From: Hirsutella rhossiliensis
Lineage: Eukaryota > Ascomycota > Sordariomycetes > Hypocreales > Ophiocordycipitaceae
NCBI RefSeq assembly: GCF_020360975.1
Contig: NW_025408672.1
Coordinates: forward strand, 682,001-746,000
DNA: 64,000 nucleotides
Direction of reading: 5' to 3'
Under the pieces are notes generated by a model. That model was not told where the DNA came from. It did not search any database and saw only the letters and a program-made list of their open reading frames with translations. A program made the position numbers and the translations under genes. This document shows positions 23,919-36,047 of this stretch, in pieces. Numbering within the stretch: position 1 is the first letter of the stretch; every line of letters starts with the position of its first letter.

Positions 23919-24684
23919 ATTAATTAATTAAGATTATATTAGTAACCTATTTAAAGGTATCTAGAACTTTAGCGTTAAATAGGAAGGAAAAACTAAAGTA
24001 CTTAAAGGAAAACCCTCCCTTCTTTTATAGCTAGTCCGCCCTTATACTAGGTCGCGGTTATAATATATAAGAATCTTACGCTAGCTATTATAAGTATCGT
24101 TTTAGTTAGTTAGAATTACGTTAGTCCTACTATAAAGTAACCTTAGAAAGTAACTCCTTTATATACGCGGGGTATATAGCGTTAATTAGTAGTATAAGCG
24201 TTTTTTAGTTAATAGTTAATTATATAATTATCCTTAACCTTATCTTATAATAATATCTTCTTAGGCTCTACCTTATTTTTCCGCTATAAGGCTTAGCGGG
24301 CTATTTCTTATTAATGCTAGCCTTTAGCTAGGCCGGTAGTTAGGTTATTATACTAGCTTCGTACTATACTTATTAAGTTACTAGTATTAGCCCTAGGTTT
24401 TTATTTTCCTAGTTAAGGCGCCCGGACTAAGGTTTAAGGGGAGGTCTTAATAAATTTATCGCTAAGTCTAAGTAAGCGAGGTCTAGGCCGGCTTACTTAT
24501 AGTAGGGCTAGACTACTAGTATATTTATAAGCGCTTTTAAAAGCGCTAATTAGCTAATTAATAAGTAGGTTAGCGTAGTTTACTAGTCTAACTAAAAATT
24601 AATCGTGCCTCTAGCTAGATTTAAACCGACTCTAGCGTTATACCTAGTAGACTTCCTAGGTATATAACTACTATACTACGAGGG
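23919..24684 (-). mobile_element. SINE-like element, copy 3
   Basis: The 766-bp minus-strand insert is flanked by the 16-bp duplication TAAATAAAAACTATTA (23903-23918, 24685-24700). Its tRNA-like head is at the right end (about 24600-24684), and its LINE-1-like 3' end and (TTAA)n-type tail are at the left. The head begins CCCTCGTAGTATAG, differing from copy 2 in the acceptor region. Confidence 0.88.
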
Positions 24685-25749
24685 TAAATAAAAACTATTA
24701 CTTTAAAGAAATATAAAACTAGCTTATATAATAAGGAGAGTAAGAAAAGAGCTATTTATACTAGCTACCTTTATAGAATAACTTAACTTAATTACTTAGG
24801 CTATATATAGTTTTTTTATAAAACTCCTCCTTAAAAAGACCCTTAACTATCTAATTATATTAATAGGAATTAAGAATAAGCTTAGGCCTTTATTACCTTA
24901 AGCGTTAACTAAATTAAGCTTTTTATTTAAACTAATTAGCTTTTCCTTAAGTAACCTTAAAATAGGATCCTTACTTTAAAGTCTATAAAAGAAAGAGCTA
25001 AGCGCCCTTACTAATCCCTTTATTTATATAAAATTAACGCTTTTATTCTCCCCTTTAAATATATAGCTAATTAAGCTTACTTTTTACCTACTATTAATAA
25101 CTCTATAAAATATATAAAGGAGTAAAAGACTTATAACTATACCCTTACTAATAACTTAATAAGAAGCTAGTAAGAAAGAAAGGTAAATAGCGCGGCTACT
25201 AACTCGCCCTAGGACCCTAAAATTACTAAGCGCTTAGTTAATTACCTTAAAGCTAAAGACTTTAGTAATACTTATAGCGCGCCCTATTACTCCTTAAATA
25301 TAAAGTATAGTAATAGCCTCTTTAGCTATAGTCCTTATAAGGTTTATACTAAGCTTTAAACTTACTTAAGTTAAAGGAGCTAAAAACCTAGGAACGTATT
25401 AAAACTACCGTAAGGATATTAATAACTATAACTCTATATATTTATATAGGACTACTAGTAACGTAATAATAATTAGTCTATAAGACTCTATAGCTTATTT
25501 AATCTAGCTATACTTAAAGCTATAGATTAGTAAAGACGCTAACTACTTTATTTCTTTAACGCCCTTAAGAATAATAAGCGTAAATACCCAGGAGCGTATA
25601 TAAGGGGTAGTAGATAATTATTTAAAAAGAGAAGTATATAAGTAAAGATAGGAAAGAGCTAAATAAGTAGCTTATAAGTAAAGGAAGGAATAAATAATAT
25701 AAAAGGAAGGGATTATAGTAAAGGAGAAAAGTTCTATTAATAGTTTTAT

Positions 25750-25773
25750 TTACTTACTTACTTACTTACTTAA
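25750..25773. repeat. (TTAC)n simple repeat
   Basis: Six TTAC units run in a row within otherwise degraded sequence. Confidence 0.85.
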
Positions 25774-26216
25774 GATAAGAGCCCTTACCTATTATTATCG
25801 CGCCCTTTCTATTAGTATCTAAAGTAAGAAAGCTACTAAGAAGGAGTTTAATAAGTAAGGTCGTACCCTTATAAATATTAGCCTATTAAAGGGATAAGAC
25901 CTTAGTACGTTTAATCCCTCCCTTAAGTATACTTAAAGACTTTATAGAAGCGCGGATTATTTAATTAGATATCCTTTCTAATTATAATTAATTTAAACGT
26001 TTATTTTCCCCTTTTAAAGTAAAGGTTACTTATTACGCGACTTTAGTAAAGATAAATAGGTATAAAGTAAAGAAGTCTCTAAGACTTATATTAATAGCCT
26101 AAGACCCTTAGAGCTATATATAGAACTAATAATTAAATAAGCGAACGGTTAATTACTTTATTAATCCTTAGCTATATACTATAAATACTTTAGGTATATA
26201 CCCTTATTCTTATTAA

Positions 26217-26265
26217 AATAGGTAGGGTAAAGATATTTAATTCTTATAAGGGTAGTAATTATAGT
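26217..26265 (-). repeat. Old Copia LTR, left fragment
   Basis: This is part of a reversed Copia LTR that lacks its first 65 bp or so. It continues at 32622-32651 after Copia-2 and at 34529-34865 after the small LTR element. The ATAGT at 26261-26265 is the target duplication of Copia-2. Confidence 0.8.
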
Positions 26266-26742
26266 TCTCGCGAAGAGAGATATAAGAAGTATATATAAAA
26301 TATATAAAGGTAAAAGTAAAAGTAAGGGGTCGGATAGGTAGGGCAGAGATATTTAAATCTTACGGGGGCAGTAATTATAGTAAGGGAGTAATTATTATAT
26401 TGCTTTAATTCTCCTTCTTTCCTCTATCTAACGTCCCTCTTTATACCTATTTAGCAACTTAATTAATAAAGAAGATCCTACTTAAAGAAGCTACTAATAT
26501 CCTCTTAACTACCGAGCTTTTTATTAGTTTTTCCCTTCCTTTCTAGCCGTTACCGGTATATCCGTCTTATCTCTCGCTACCTTTATAGGAAGCTATCGCT
26601 ACTTCTACTTCCCCTCTTACCCCTACCCTTCTCTTTATACCTCCTTTTAGCTCCTTCCTTAAAACCTGTTTTTTAGCTTCCTTAGTCCCTCGTACTAAAA
26701 GATATCTCTAAGAACTACGAAATTAAGCTACGCTTCGCGATA
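26266..26742 (-). repeat. Copia-2 3' LTR
   Basis: It is 477 bp and pairs with 32140-32616. Its right end reads CGCTTCGCGATA, the complement of TATCGCGAAGCG, so TG has become TA while the inner CpGs persist. This is an intermediate RIP state between the solo LTR and Copia-1. Confidence 0.93.
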
Positions 26743-29700
26743 TACCCCCTTAGCTATAGCCTACCCTTATAGTAAGGGCATAGCTAATACGGCTTCGGGC
26801 TAGTAAGCGTATAGAGGAGGTTCTTAGCTCTATACTTATCCCTTTACTTAAGGAAAGTAGGGGCCCTTTTAGGTCCCTAGGCTCTTTTAGACCTACTTAA
26901 GGAATAGGGGCTTAAAGAGGGGAAAGTCCTATAAGAAAGGGGGCCTTCTTAGAAGGGAGAAACCTAATTAAATAGGGGGCCCTCTAAAGGGAAGACCTCT
27001 TCCTTTTCTTTAGCTATAGACGTTACCTTCTTATACGGGCTATTAGCTCCTCTTATAGACTCTTAAGGCGGGCCTCTAAGGATAGCTTCTTACGGACGTC
27101 TTCTAGCTTAATTTACTATAAAAAGACAGCTAGCTTCTACTTCGGTAAGGGCTTCGTAAGTCTATCGGCTTTTATTAATACCGTTAAAACCTAATAGACG
27201 GAAATAAGTCCCCTTTAAACCTCTTATCGTAATTAATACTAGTAGATATCGATATACTATAGCTAGGTCGATAGCTTACTATTTTCTATAAGAATTTATA
27301 TAGTCTACGTATTATCGTATTCTATAGCTAATAGGGTCGGAATTTATAGTCGTAGAGATATTAGTAGCCGGCTAAGGAAAATCGCTTCTTTTAACGCTTT
27401 TAAAAGAGCTAGTAGTTCTACCTCTATACTAAAAGTTATAACGGTAGCTTGCTTTAAAGCTCTCTAAGCAATAGTTCCTCTAAAAAGGGATATAATATAC
27501 CCCTATAAGCTCTTTCTATCTAAGGAATTATCTATAAATAACGAATCGCTCGAATAAAGGAAGATTTCGGCAGCTAATTTCTTCCTTCCCTACCCTCCTA
27601 GGCGTAGACTATATAATCTTATTAAATAGAGATAAAGGATAGTACGGTCTACTACTTCTTAGTGCCTAGGGCTAGGATTCTAGTTATGCTTAGCTAGCTA
27701 GGAGACCGTAAAAGAGATATCCGGTCTAGTAGAAATAGCTAAAAAAAGCAGGGAGCCTACCTTCTATTAATATCGGTGTTTCTCTTACTCCCTAGCTTAA
27801 AAGGATAGATTAGGCAAAAGCTCTTTATCTAATATAGGCGTAGAGGGAAGCTTCTTATCGAGGGAATTAGGGAGGAATTTATAAGCGACCTTATCGATAT
27901 AGGCGTCTTAGGTAAGCTAGATAGTCTATTAGGACCTATTTTAAAGGATTTATATCCCTAGGAACTACTTTAGCTCCCTTAGCCTAGTTATCTTATACCT
28001 TTATTATAGGCCTTTTATAGCCTCCCTTATAGTTGCTTCTTCCTTTTTCGGGTAGGCTTAGATAATATCGTCGACGTAGAAGAAGACTATAATTTTACCC
28101 TTCTATATTATACACGGTTCCTAAGGGACTTTCTTAAAGCCTAGGGCTTTAAGGGAACCGGTTAAATGCTATTACTAAAAAAGGGGTAATCTTCGTAATC
28201 TATATAAAGCTTTCTTAAGCCGTAGAACCTTTCCTAGCTATTAGAAGCCTAGTAGAAGGCATATATAGATAACTTCTTCTTCCTTAAGTAAGTAGTTAAT
28301 AAAGGCATTAACTATATCTATCTAATTAAGTTCGAGGTCGAATTCTACTACTATAGCTATAAGGGTCCGAAAAGACATCCCTACTAAGGTGGTTGCCTTA
28401 GTAGGTAAATCCCCTTTTTCCTACTAGTTCCTATAGATAACTAGCTAGGCATTATACTTCTAAAGGAAGCTATATTTATTAGTCTTATAGATAAAGACCT
28501 ACTTATAGCTAAGGACCTATTTTCCTTTTACCTTTTCCTTAAGGACCTCTTTAAAAGACCTTATCTCTTCGTATAAGGCTAGGTAGTCTTTCTAGGCCTA
28601 GAAAAACTAGTCTTTAAAGGGGTGTTTTTCTAGCTACTTTTAGTTTACTAGTAGGTCTAGGAGGTCTCTTTTATATACCTTCCTTGCTAATAGCTATAGC
28701 TTAAAGAGCCGGCCTACTATAAATGCTCCGTAGGAACCGTCTTCTATAGGCGTTAGATAGAAGTTAGAAAAACGATCGAAATAAGGGAGAGGTTAGTCTT
28801 CTTTTATATCGGGCCCTATACCTTCCTTTGCTTCTCGAAGTAGGGATAAAAAGGCAGCTAGGTAATCCTTCGAGAGAGGTGCCTTTCCTACCCCCTTAGG
28901 GGTCGAGACGGGAAGACTAATAAAGAAAGCTACTTTTAGATCTTCTTATTACGTAGGAGGAGGCGTAGGGAGGTAGGCGTATTTTAGCTCTACCGCTTTC
29001 CTATAGTCTCCTTCTTCGTCTAGATTATCTAATCTAGCAGCTTCCTCTTCTTCTTCTTCGAAGTTAGCGTTATCCTCGACTACTTCGACGTTAGTTTCTT
29101 CTTCTATTTCCTCGTCTAGGACCTCTTCTTAAGACTATTAGGAAGGGGGGATTTAGATCTTCTAAATTAGCTAACGTTAAGAGAGTAAGAGGGGCTATTA
29201 ATCCCTCTTTCTATTAAAGAAGCTAGATTCGTCGAAAATTATATCCCTAGTTAAAATAACCTTCCGTAAAAAAGGAATCTAGATCTAGAAGATATTTATA
29301 GAATTATAGCTAACAAGGTAACTAATAAAGGCTCTAGGATTAAGCTTTCTTTTCTTCTTCCTTTTTAGCTATATATCGGTAGTTATAGCGTATACTTTAT
29401 AGCTATAGGCACGAAGGTAGGCTAGTAAGGCCCTCTTTTTTATAAAGAGCTTAAGGGGAGATTTCTAGTCTATTCCTTAGGTCTTAAAAAGGGTCTCTAG
29501 GCCCCTATAGTCCCTTAGGCCCCTAGGGTCCCTTAGGGCCCGGTTCTAAAGGTAATAGGCGGTCTTAACGACTTCCCTCTAAAGGTTATAGGGAAGCCTT
29601 ATAGTAAGTCTTATCGTACGGGCCCTTTTTATTATAGCACCCCTTAATCTTTTTGCCCCTCCGTTCTAGGCCTAGGTATTCGGTGCTAACGGGAGGGGTA

Positions 29701-32139
29701 AAATACCCCTTTTTTAAAGCTAATTTAAGATATCCTTCGTAAATAGCTCTCTATTAAACCGTATCTTTTTTACCTTATAGCTAAAGTAGGATTTTATCTA
29801 GTTAACGAAGTCCTAGAGGGTAGACTAGTTATACTTACTTAGGTAGGTCCGTAAGAAATAGGGGAAAACTATCCCTAAAAAAGCGTCTATAAAAAACATT
29901 ACCCTAACGAAGCTTTCCTAGTCCCTAAAAACGTTGGTCTAGTCGACCTAAATTTCCTTATACGGCTAGTCCGGCCGTAAAGGGGTTTATCTAGAAATTC
30001 GTCTCTTAGTCTTTCCTTAGCCGTAGTATTCGTATTCGACGGTCTTTAGGCCCCTTATTCGTACGCCCTATTATTAGCCTAGCTTATATAAAGCTAGGGG
30101 GCCTAGGTAAATAAGTCGTGCATGCTAAAGAAGACCGTCTCCTTAAGCTGCTAGAAGTAGGTCCTTTATAGTAGACCTATTCCTCCTAGTAGGGAAAGCT
30201 AACTTCTTAAGAGGTTCCTTCTTAAGAATAAGTTAGAATTTAAGAATAAATTAATCGAATTTCTCCTCGATAAGCTTAATCGTTTAATTCTTCTAGACTA
30301 GCCTCGTAGGCTTAGACGTTATATCCTAAAAGATTCCTTCCTCTCGAAGAAAGCGGAAGGAAATTAAGCTTATTAAAAATCGAGGGCAAAATGCTACCCT
30401 TTTTCGCTATAGAATTCGTATAGACCCGTTAGGTAATTTTATCGTAAAATTCACCCTTCCGTACCCCTCTATCTATACGGATAATTCCCCGGTAATAAGA
30501 TATTCCCTCTATACCTTCTTAAAGGACCGGAATCGTAAGAGTATATTATAGATATTAAGGGAAGCACCGAAGTTAAGGATAGCTGATTTTCGTAGGGGAT
30601 AATCGGAGGGCTCTAACCGTTAGTCTTAGGCTTATTAATCTATAAGGAAGACGAATACCGGATTTACTATACTAACGATTTTCCCTTAAATTTACGGCTT
30701 AAATAAGGGCAGCGGCGTTATTAGTTACTATTTCTTAGCAACCGGAATCTCGTCTATCTTCTTCTATAACGAGGGGTCCTCCTTAAGAGACTTTTTAATA
30801 ATATCTTCTAGTCCCTTAAGAGGCGTAATTCCGGAAGGTCGACTTTCCTTAAAGACCTACTAGTAGTCTTCTAGCTTATAGGGCCTTTTATACGCTTAGT
30901 AGGTAGGTTGATTTTTCTTCGTTCGTTGTCTCTTCGAGGAGTCCTCGTCCTTTTCTAGAAGGTCTACTTAAAAACCCCCCCTTTTTATACCTTATTGCTA
31001 ATTTTAACGAAGAGGTTCGATTTTAACTAGTTCCTTAATTTTTCGACTAATAGACTAAAAGGTCTATTAAGGGACTAGTTAGGCCGGACGGACGAACGGG
31101 GCCGGGGCCGGGCCCGGAGTAAGATGCGAAGCTAGGGCCGGGACCGGGGCAGCCGTTAAAGACGGTGTTAAGGCTCTCGAGGGAGGAGGAGCCGGAGGGG
31201 CAGCAGCCGTAGCAGCAGTAGCAGCGGGGGCTATAGCAATAAGGGCTGCAGCAGCTATAGGGGCAGTAGGTCGAACCGTCTAGGTCGAGTGCTAGCTACG
31301 AAGGAAAAAGACTACTTACTATTATACTCTAGTAGCTTCTTCGTCTAGTTCCTAGCTAGCTTCTCGAAAGATAGTTAAGTAACTATTACTAATAGGCTTT
31401 ATTAGTAGAGATATATCCTATAGCTACTAGCCGGAAAGAGCTTCTATTAAGAAGTATTAGTTAGCTTCCTTAAGGATTTCTTCCTACTTAGCTAGCTACG
31501 AAGAAGCTAGTAGGTTCCTAGTAGAAAAGGCTCCTAGGTAGGCCGTATAGGTCTTCCTAATACGGTTAGTTATATAGCCCCTTAAGGGAGCTAACGAGGT
31601 CTCGAGCTTTAAAAGCTACTACCTAGGGGTCTCTTCTTCTTAAAGAGAGATTAGCTTTACGGCACTAACGGATTCCGTTATTACTATACGAGTAGTAGTT
31701 AGTAGCTTTGTCTTATAAAGGTATTCCTTATAGTAACTCTTATAGTTACCTAAGGTAGTAGAAAAAGCTCTTTATTATATAGAGGTTAGCTTAGAGAAGA
31801 GGGATACTCCCTCTATAAATTCTATTGCCCTAAGATAAAGAGGGGGCTCGAGAGGGTCCTACTTATTAAAGAAGACTAAATTATAAATAGTTCTATCTAT
31901 ACGAGCCTATAGCTCCTTTACCTACTTATCCTAATCTTAGGGCTTTATAAGAATCGTCCTATAGACTATAGGGGCAGTAAAGTCGTTTTTCGATATTATT
32001 ATAAGGGAAGGGTAGAAAAGTCGGTTAAAAATCGGCTTTTCTAGTAAAAGGGGTAAAAGGAAGCTATAAGGGATATAAGAAAGGTGCCTTTTATAGTAGC
32101 CGGAAGGTATAGGAATACTATTCCTCCTAGGCTTATAAC
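26743..32139 (-). pseudogene. Copia-2 gag-pol remnant (least damaged)
   Basis: Minus-strand order is gag, integrase, reverse transcriptase, RNase H. The RT catalytic box is still coded as Y-V-D-D-I-I at about 28061-28085, followed by a TAG at the expected Trp and then A-Y. The integrase end-of-core block A-P-N-T is at about 29661-29690, and its spacing to RT matches Copia-1. RNase H lies near 27300-27650. A Pro/Ala/Gly-rich GC stretch at 31090-31260 (minus strand) lies upstream of integrase in the gag region. In-frame TAG/TAA codons remove function. It lacks the MITE of Copia-1 and the deletion of Copia-3, so it is the best guide to the family's internal structure. Confidence 0.87.
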
Positions 32140-32616
32140 TCTCGTAAAGAGAGATACGAGAAGTATATATAAAATGTACGAAGGTAAAAGTAAAAGTAAG
32201 GGGTCGGATAGGTAGGGCAGAGATATTTAAATCTTACGGGGGCAGTAATTATAGTAGGGGAGTAATTATTATATTACCTTAATTCTCCTTCTTTCCTCTA
32301 TCTAACGTCCCTCTTTATACCTATCTAGTATCTTAATTAATAAAGAAGATCCTACTTAAAGAAGCTACTAATATCCTCTTAACTACCGAGCTTTTTACTA
32401 GTTTTTCCCTTCCTTTCTAGCCGTTGCTAGTATATCCGTCTTATCTCTTACTACCTCTATAGGAAGCTATCGCTACTTTTACTTCCCCTCTTACCCTTAC
32501 CCTTCTCTCTATACCTCCTTTTAGCTCCTTCCTTAAAACCTATTTTTTAGCTTCCTTAGTCCCTTATACTAAGGGATATCTCTAAGAACTATAAAATTAA
32601 GCTACGCTTCGCGATA
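32140..32616 (-). repeat. Copia-2 5' LTR
   Basis: It is 477 bp; the left edge TCTCGTAAAGAG joins the internal GTTATAAGCCTAGGAGG (reversed at 32120-32139). The right edge GCGATA is followed by the ATAGT target duplication. Confidence 0.93.
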
Positions 32617-32651
32617 ATAGTAAGGGAGTAATTATTATATTACCTTAATTA

Positions 32652-34523
32652 TATAAAGGCTTTTGCTTTATATAGGCCTAGACTAAGGTCTAAGCTAAGT
32701 CTATATATAAGCGGCCTCTGCGCCTATATAAGCTAGGCCTATACTTCTCTTCCTTTTCCCTCTTATAGATTATTAACCTTCTTTTAATAGACTATACCTA
32801 AGCCTATACCTTTACTTACTTTATAATAATATAATCTACCTTTTATTTTATCTTCTTTATATCCCTATATATAAAATAGCTATTTTTAGCTACCTTTAAA
32901 GCTAACGTTTAATTACTTAGTTTAGTTAAACCGCCCGCGCTAGTATATATATACGTAAAATATCTATACTCCTATAATCGTAAAATTAAAGTAAATATAA
33001 TACTTAGTTTGCTTAGGTAATTAAGAGCCTCTTATAATAGTAAGGCTCCGTATAACTAAGAGCGGTATTACTATACCTTAGTAAGTTTAACGGCTCCTTT
33101 ATAGAGCTTAAGCTATAGCTACTTTATATAAAAGCAAAGCTCTATATTAATAGCGCTATAATAAGAGATATCTACGCTTAATTTAACTATCTTTATATAA
33201 GCTTATCCTTATACTTATAAAGGTATCTCTTACTATTTACGTATACTAATATAAATAGACTAGCTAACCTCCTCGCGAAGCTCTATACTAATTATAGCGA
33301 ACCTAATATAAGTAAGTCGGTAGGCTAGGAGCTTATAACGCTCTATTAAAAGCAAAGTAAAGCAATTCTAGCCTACCTTATATAGTTTAAAGAGGTGCTT
33401 TATTTAGTAAATATATATAGCTAGCTTAACGCGGTAAATTATAATTACTTTATTATAAGCTTAAATATAGATTAGTATACTTATTTAAGTAAAGGTCTAT
33501 ACTACTAAATATATATACCGATCTCGTTTAATTTCTTTATAAGCTTAGTAGTAATAAGTTTCTTTTTTTATCTTCTTCTATAGTATAAGAAGAGGGTAAT
33601 ACTAGTAATACTATAGATATTTCTATCTTTACCTTAAGGACCGAGGATAGGAAGAAATAGCGATAAAAGGGTCGCTATATAGGCTATAGTAGTAAATCCT
33701 ATTAGTTTTTAAAGTACCTATACTAGGAGGCGCGGGTAAATATACTCTAAGTAATAGAAGGGCGTACGCGCTAGGATAGAAAGGAGGTTAGGTTTAACGA
33801 TAGCGACTCTAGCAATAAGTAATCTTAGTAACGCCTTTATAGGCTTCGTTGGCGTTCCCTCGCATATAGTAGTAGCTACTATATAGATAGGATATATACT
33901 TATAGCGACTAAAAGGGCGGCTAAGATATAAGAAGGCCGTTAATATAATATAACTATAGTAAAATAAAGTACTTATATAGCCCTATATAAGAGGGAGTAA
34001 AGCCTTATATACTAAAGTACCGTCCTTTATATTACGGTACTAAGAGCTACTACTATATACCGATATAAGGGGGGTAGGATATTATAAGCTTACTAAAGCT
34101 AGCTACGCGCTATTCTATATACCTTTACTTCTTAGATATAAGTACTAAAGCCTAACTTTTAAAGCGCGGCCCTTACTAATAATATAGTCTATCTAAGAAG
34201 CTCGCTTAAGAGGGTATTATATATCGTTTACTAATATTTTTTCTACGACTAGGCGTATATAGTCTACGTAAGGGTTCTATCCCCTTAAGCGCGGTATTAA
34301 GTATTATTTAGAGTCGCGCCTCTTTAAAAGCTAGGTAGGGGTATAATATAAAGGCTTTTACCCTATATAGGCCTAGACTAAGGTCTAGGCTAAGTCTATA
34401 TATAAGCGGCCTCCGCGCCTATATAGGCTAGGCCTATACTTCTCTTTCTTTTCCCTTTTATAGATTATTAACCTTCTTTTAATAGACCGTACTTAACCTT
34501 ATACTTTTACTTACTCTATAATA
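32652..34523 (+). mobile_element. Small non-autonomous LTR retrotransposon
   Basis: The 1872-bp element has 177-bp direct terminal repeats (32652-32828 and 34347-34523). The repeats start TATAAAGGC and end TATAATA, consistent with TG...CA before RIP, and the flanking 5-bp duplication is AATTA (32647-32651, 34524-34528). A purine-rich TAGGTAGGGGTA precedes the right repeat. The 1.5-kb interior has no RT, integrase or protease motif, so it must depend on another LTR element. It interrupts an old Copia LTR. Confidence 0.88.
32829..34346 (+). pseudogene. Possible gag-like frame inside the small LTR element
   Basis: The plus strand reads as protein over much of 32900-34200 once TAG/TAA are taken as former Gln/Trp, with a Ser/Arg/Lys-rich middle (about 33590-33850). 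No zinc knuckle or other domain is clear, and the frame may shift. A single gag-like ORF would be usual for a parasitic LTR element; this is inference from size and position only. Confidence 0.3.
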
Positions 34524-34528
34524 AATTA

Positions 34529-34865
34529 TCTTTCTTTCCTTTATTTAACGCTCCTCTTTATACTTATTTAGTATCTTAATTAATAAAGAAGATCTTACTT
34601 AAAGAAGCTACTAATATCCTCTTAACTACTAAGCTTTTTATTAGTTTTCTTCTTTATTTTAACCGTTACTAGTATATCTATTATATTTCTTACTACTTTT
34701 ATAAGAAGCTATTACTACTTCTACTTCCCTTCTTACCCTTACCCTCCTTTCTATACCTCTTTTTAGCTCCTTTTTCCTTCTTTTATACTAGTGTTTTTTA
34801 GCTTCTTAGGTCCTTTTTACTAAGGGATATCTCTAAGAATATAAATTAAGCTATGCTTTATAATA
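34529..34865 (-). repeat. Old Copia LTR, right fragment
   Basis: It continues the reversed LTR of 26217-26265 and ends CTTTATAATA at 34865, matching the LTR 5' terminus of other copies after RIP. Next to it starts an oppositely oriented Copia 3' fragment. Confidence 0.8.
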
Positions 34866-35353
34866 ATAGTATATAGATACCTACTAGTATTAGCTATACT
34901 AAGCGGTCTAAAAAGGACTTATTTCTATTTATTAGGCTTTAATAGTATTAATAAAAGTAAATAGTCTTATAAAGCCCTTACTAAAGTAAAAGCTAGCTAT
35001 CCTTAAAAGCTTACCTTAAGAGTCTATAAGAAGAGCTAATAGTATATATAAGGAAGGAAACGTATATAGCTATAAAAAGGAACTAAGACTTATCCTTTTA
35101 AAAGACCCTTAGCTTAATTAAGACTTATTCTTTTTAAAGGCCCCCTTTTTAAGGACTTATCTTTAAAAGAGACCCTCTTTCTTATAAGGTTTAATTCCTC
35201 CTTAGGCCCTTATTCTAAAGTAGGTCTAAAAGCGCTACGAAAAAACTAGATTTCTTAAGTAAGGGAGAAGTAAAAACTAAGACCGCTTTTATATATTTAC
35301 TAGCTTAATTACTTAGCTTTACCCTTAAGGGGCAAGCTATAGCTAAGGGGGTA
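34866..35353 (+). pseudogene. Copia 3' internal fragment (Copia-0)
   Basis: This matches the last 490 bp of the Copia internal region (compare 47065-47596 in Copia-3): the end of RNase H with the I-x-x-Y-Q-x-x-I-L-R-G-like block, then the untranslated stretch and purine tract CTAAGGGGGTATA. It leads straight into the LTR at 35354. The rest of this copy is missing. Confidence 0.75.
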
Positions 35354-35564
35354 TATTATTAAGCATAGCTTAATTTTATATTCTTAGAAATATCCCTTAA
35401 TAAAAAGGACCTAGGAAGCTAAAAATACTTAGTATAAAAAAAGGAAGAAAGAGCTAAAAGGAGGTATAAAAAGAAAGGTAAGGGTAAAAGGGAAAGTAAA
35501 AGTAATAATAGCTTTTTATAAAGGTAGCGAGAAATAATATAGATATACTAGTACTAGCTAGAAT
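35354..35564 (+). repeat. Copia-0 3' LTR, left half
   Basis: It is interrupted at its internal AGAAT (35560-35564) by Copia-3 and resumes at 60970. This is the outermost layer of a three-level nest. Confidence 0.85.
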
Positions 35565-36047
35565 TATTATAAAGTATAGCTTAATTTATATTCTTAAAAA
35601 TATCCCTTAGTAAGAGGGACCTAAGAAGCTAAAAAGCACTACTATAAAAGAAGGAAAAAGGAGCTAAAAAAAGTATAGAAAGAAGGGTAAAGGTAAAAGG
35701 GGAAGTAAAAGTAGTAATAGCTTCTTATAAAGGTAGTAAGAGATATAATAAATATACTAGTAATAGCTAGAATAAAGGGGAAAATCTAAGAAAAAGCTTA
35801 GTAGTTAAGAGGATATTAATAGGTTTTTTAAGTAAGATCTTCTTTATTAATTAAGATATTAAATAAGTATAAAAAGAAGTATTAAATAAAGGAAAAAAGG
35901 ATAATTAAGGTAATATAATAATTACTCCCTTACTATAATTACTACCCTTATAAGAATTAAATATCTTTACCTTGCTTATCTAACCCCTTACTTTTAATTT
36001 TACCTTTATATATTTTATATATACTTTTTATATCTCTCTTTATAAGA
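35565..36047 (+). repeat. Copia-3 5' LTR
   Basis: It is 483 bp, starts TATTATAAAGTATAGC, and ends TTTATAAGA before GTTATAAGCCTAGG. Confidence 0.9.

Larger units (their letters stand above)
22842..26216 (+). pseudogene. RIP-degraded unknown gene or element (split by SINE-3)
   Basis: On either side of SINE-3 (23919-24684), plus-strand frames read as protein over several hundred codons if TAA/TAG are taken as former Gln/Trp, mainly about 23090-23900 and 24701-25600. The translation is rich in Lys, Leu, Tyr, Asn and Gln. I could not match it to RT, integrase, transposase or helicase motifs. It may be a DNA transposon transposase or another retroelement part. A (TTAC)n repeat lies at 25750-25773, and the last 500 bp before the LTR fragment are featureless. 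Confidence 0.35.
26266..32616 (-). mobile_element. Copia-2, complete Ty1/Copia retrotransposon
   Basis: The 6351-bp element has two 477-bp LTRs (26266-26742 and 32140-32616) and the 5-bp duplication ATAGT (26261-26265, 32617-32621). It reads on the minus strand, with the primer-binding zone next to 32139 and the purine tract CTAAGGGGGTATA next to 26743. It inserted into an older LTR of the same family. It is the least mutated full copy: several CpG and GCA sites and part of the catalytic coding remain intact. Confidence 0.95.
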
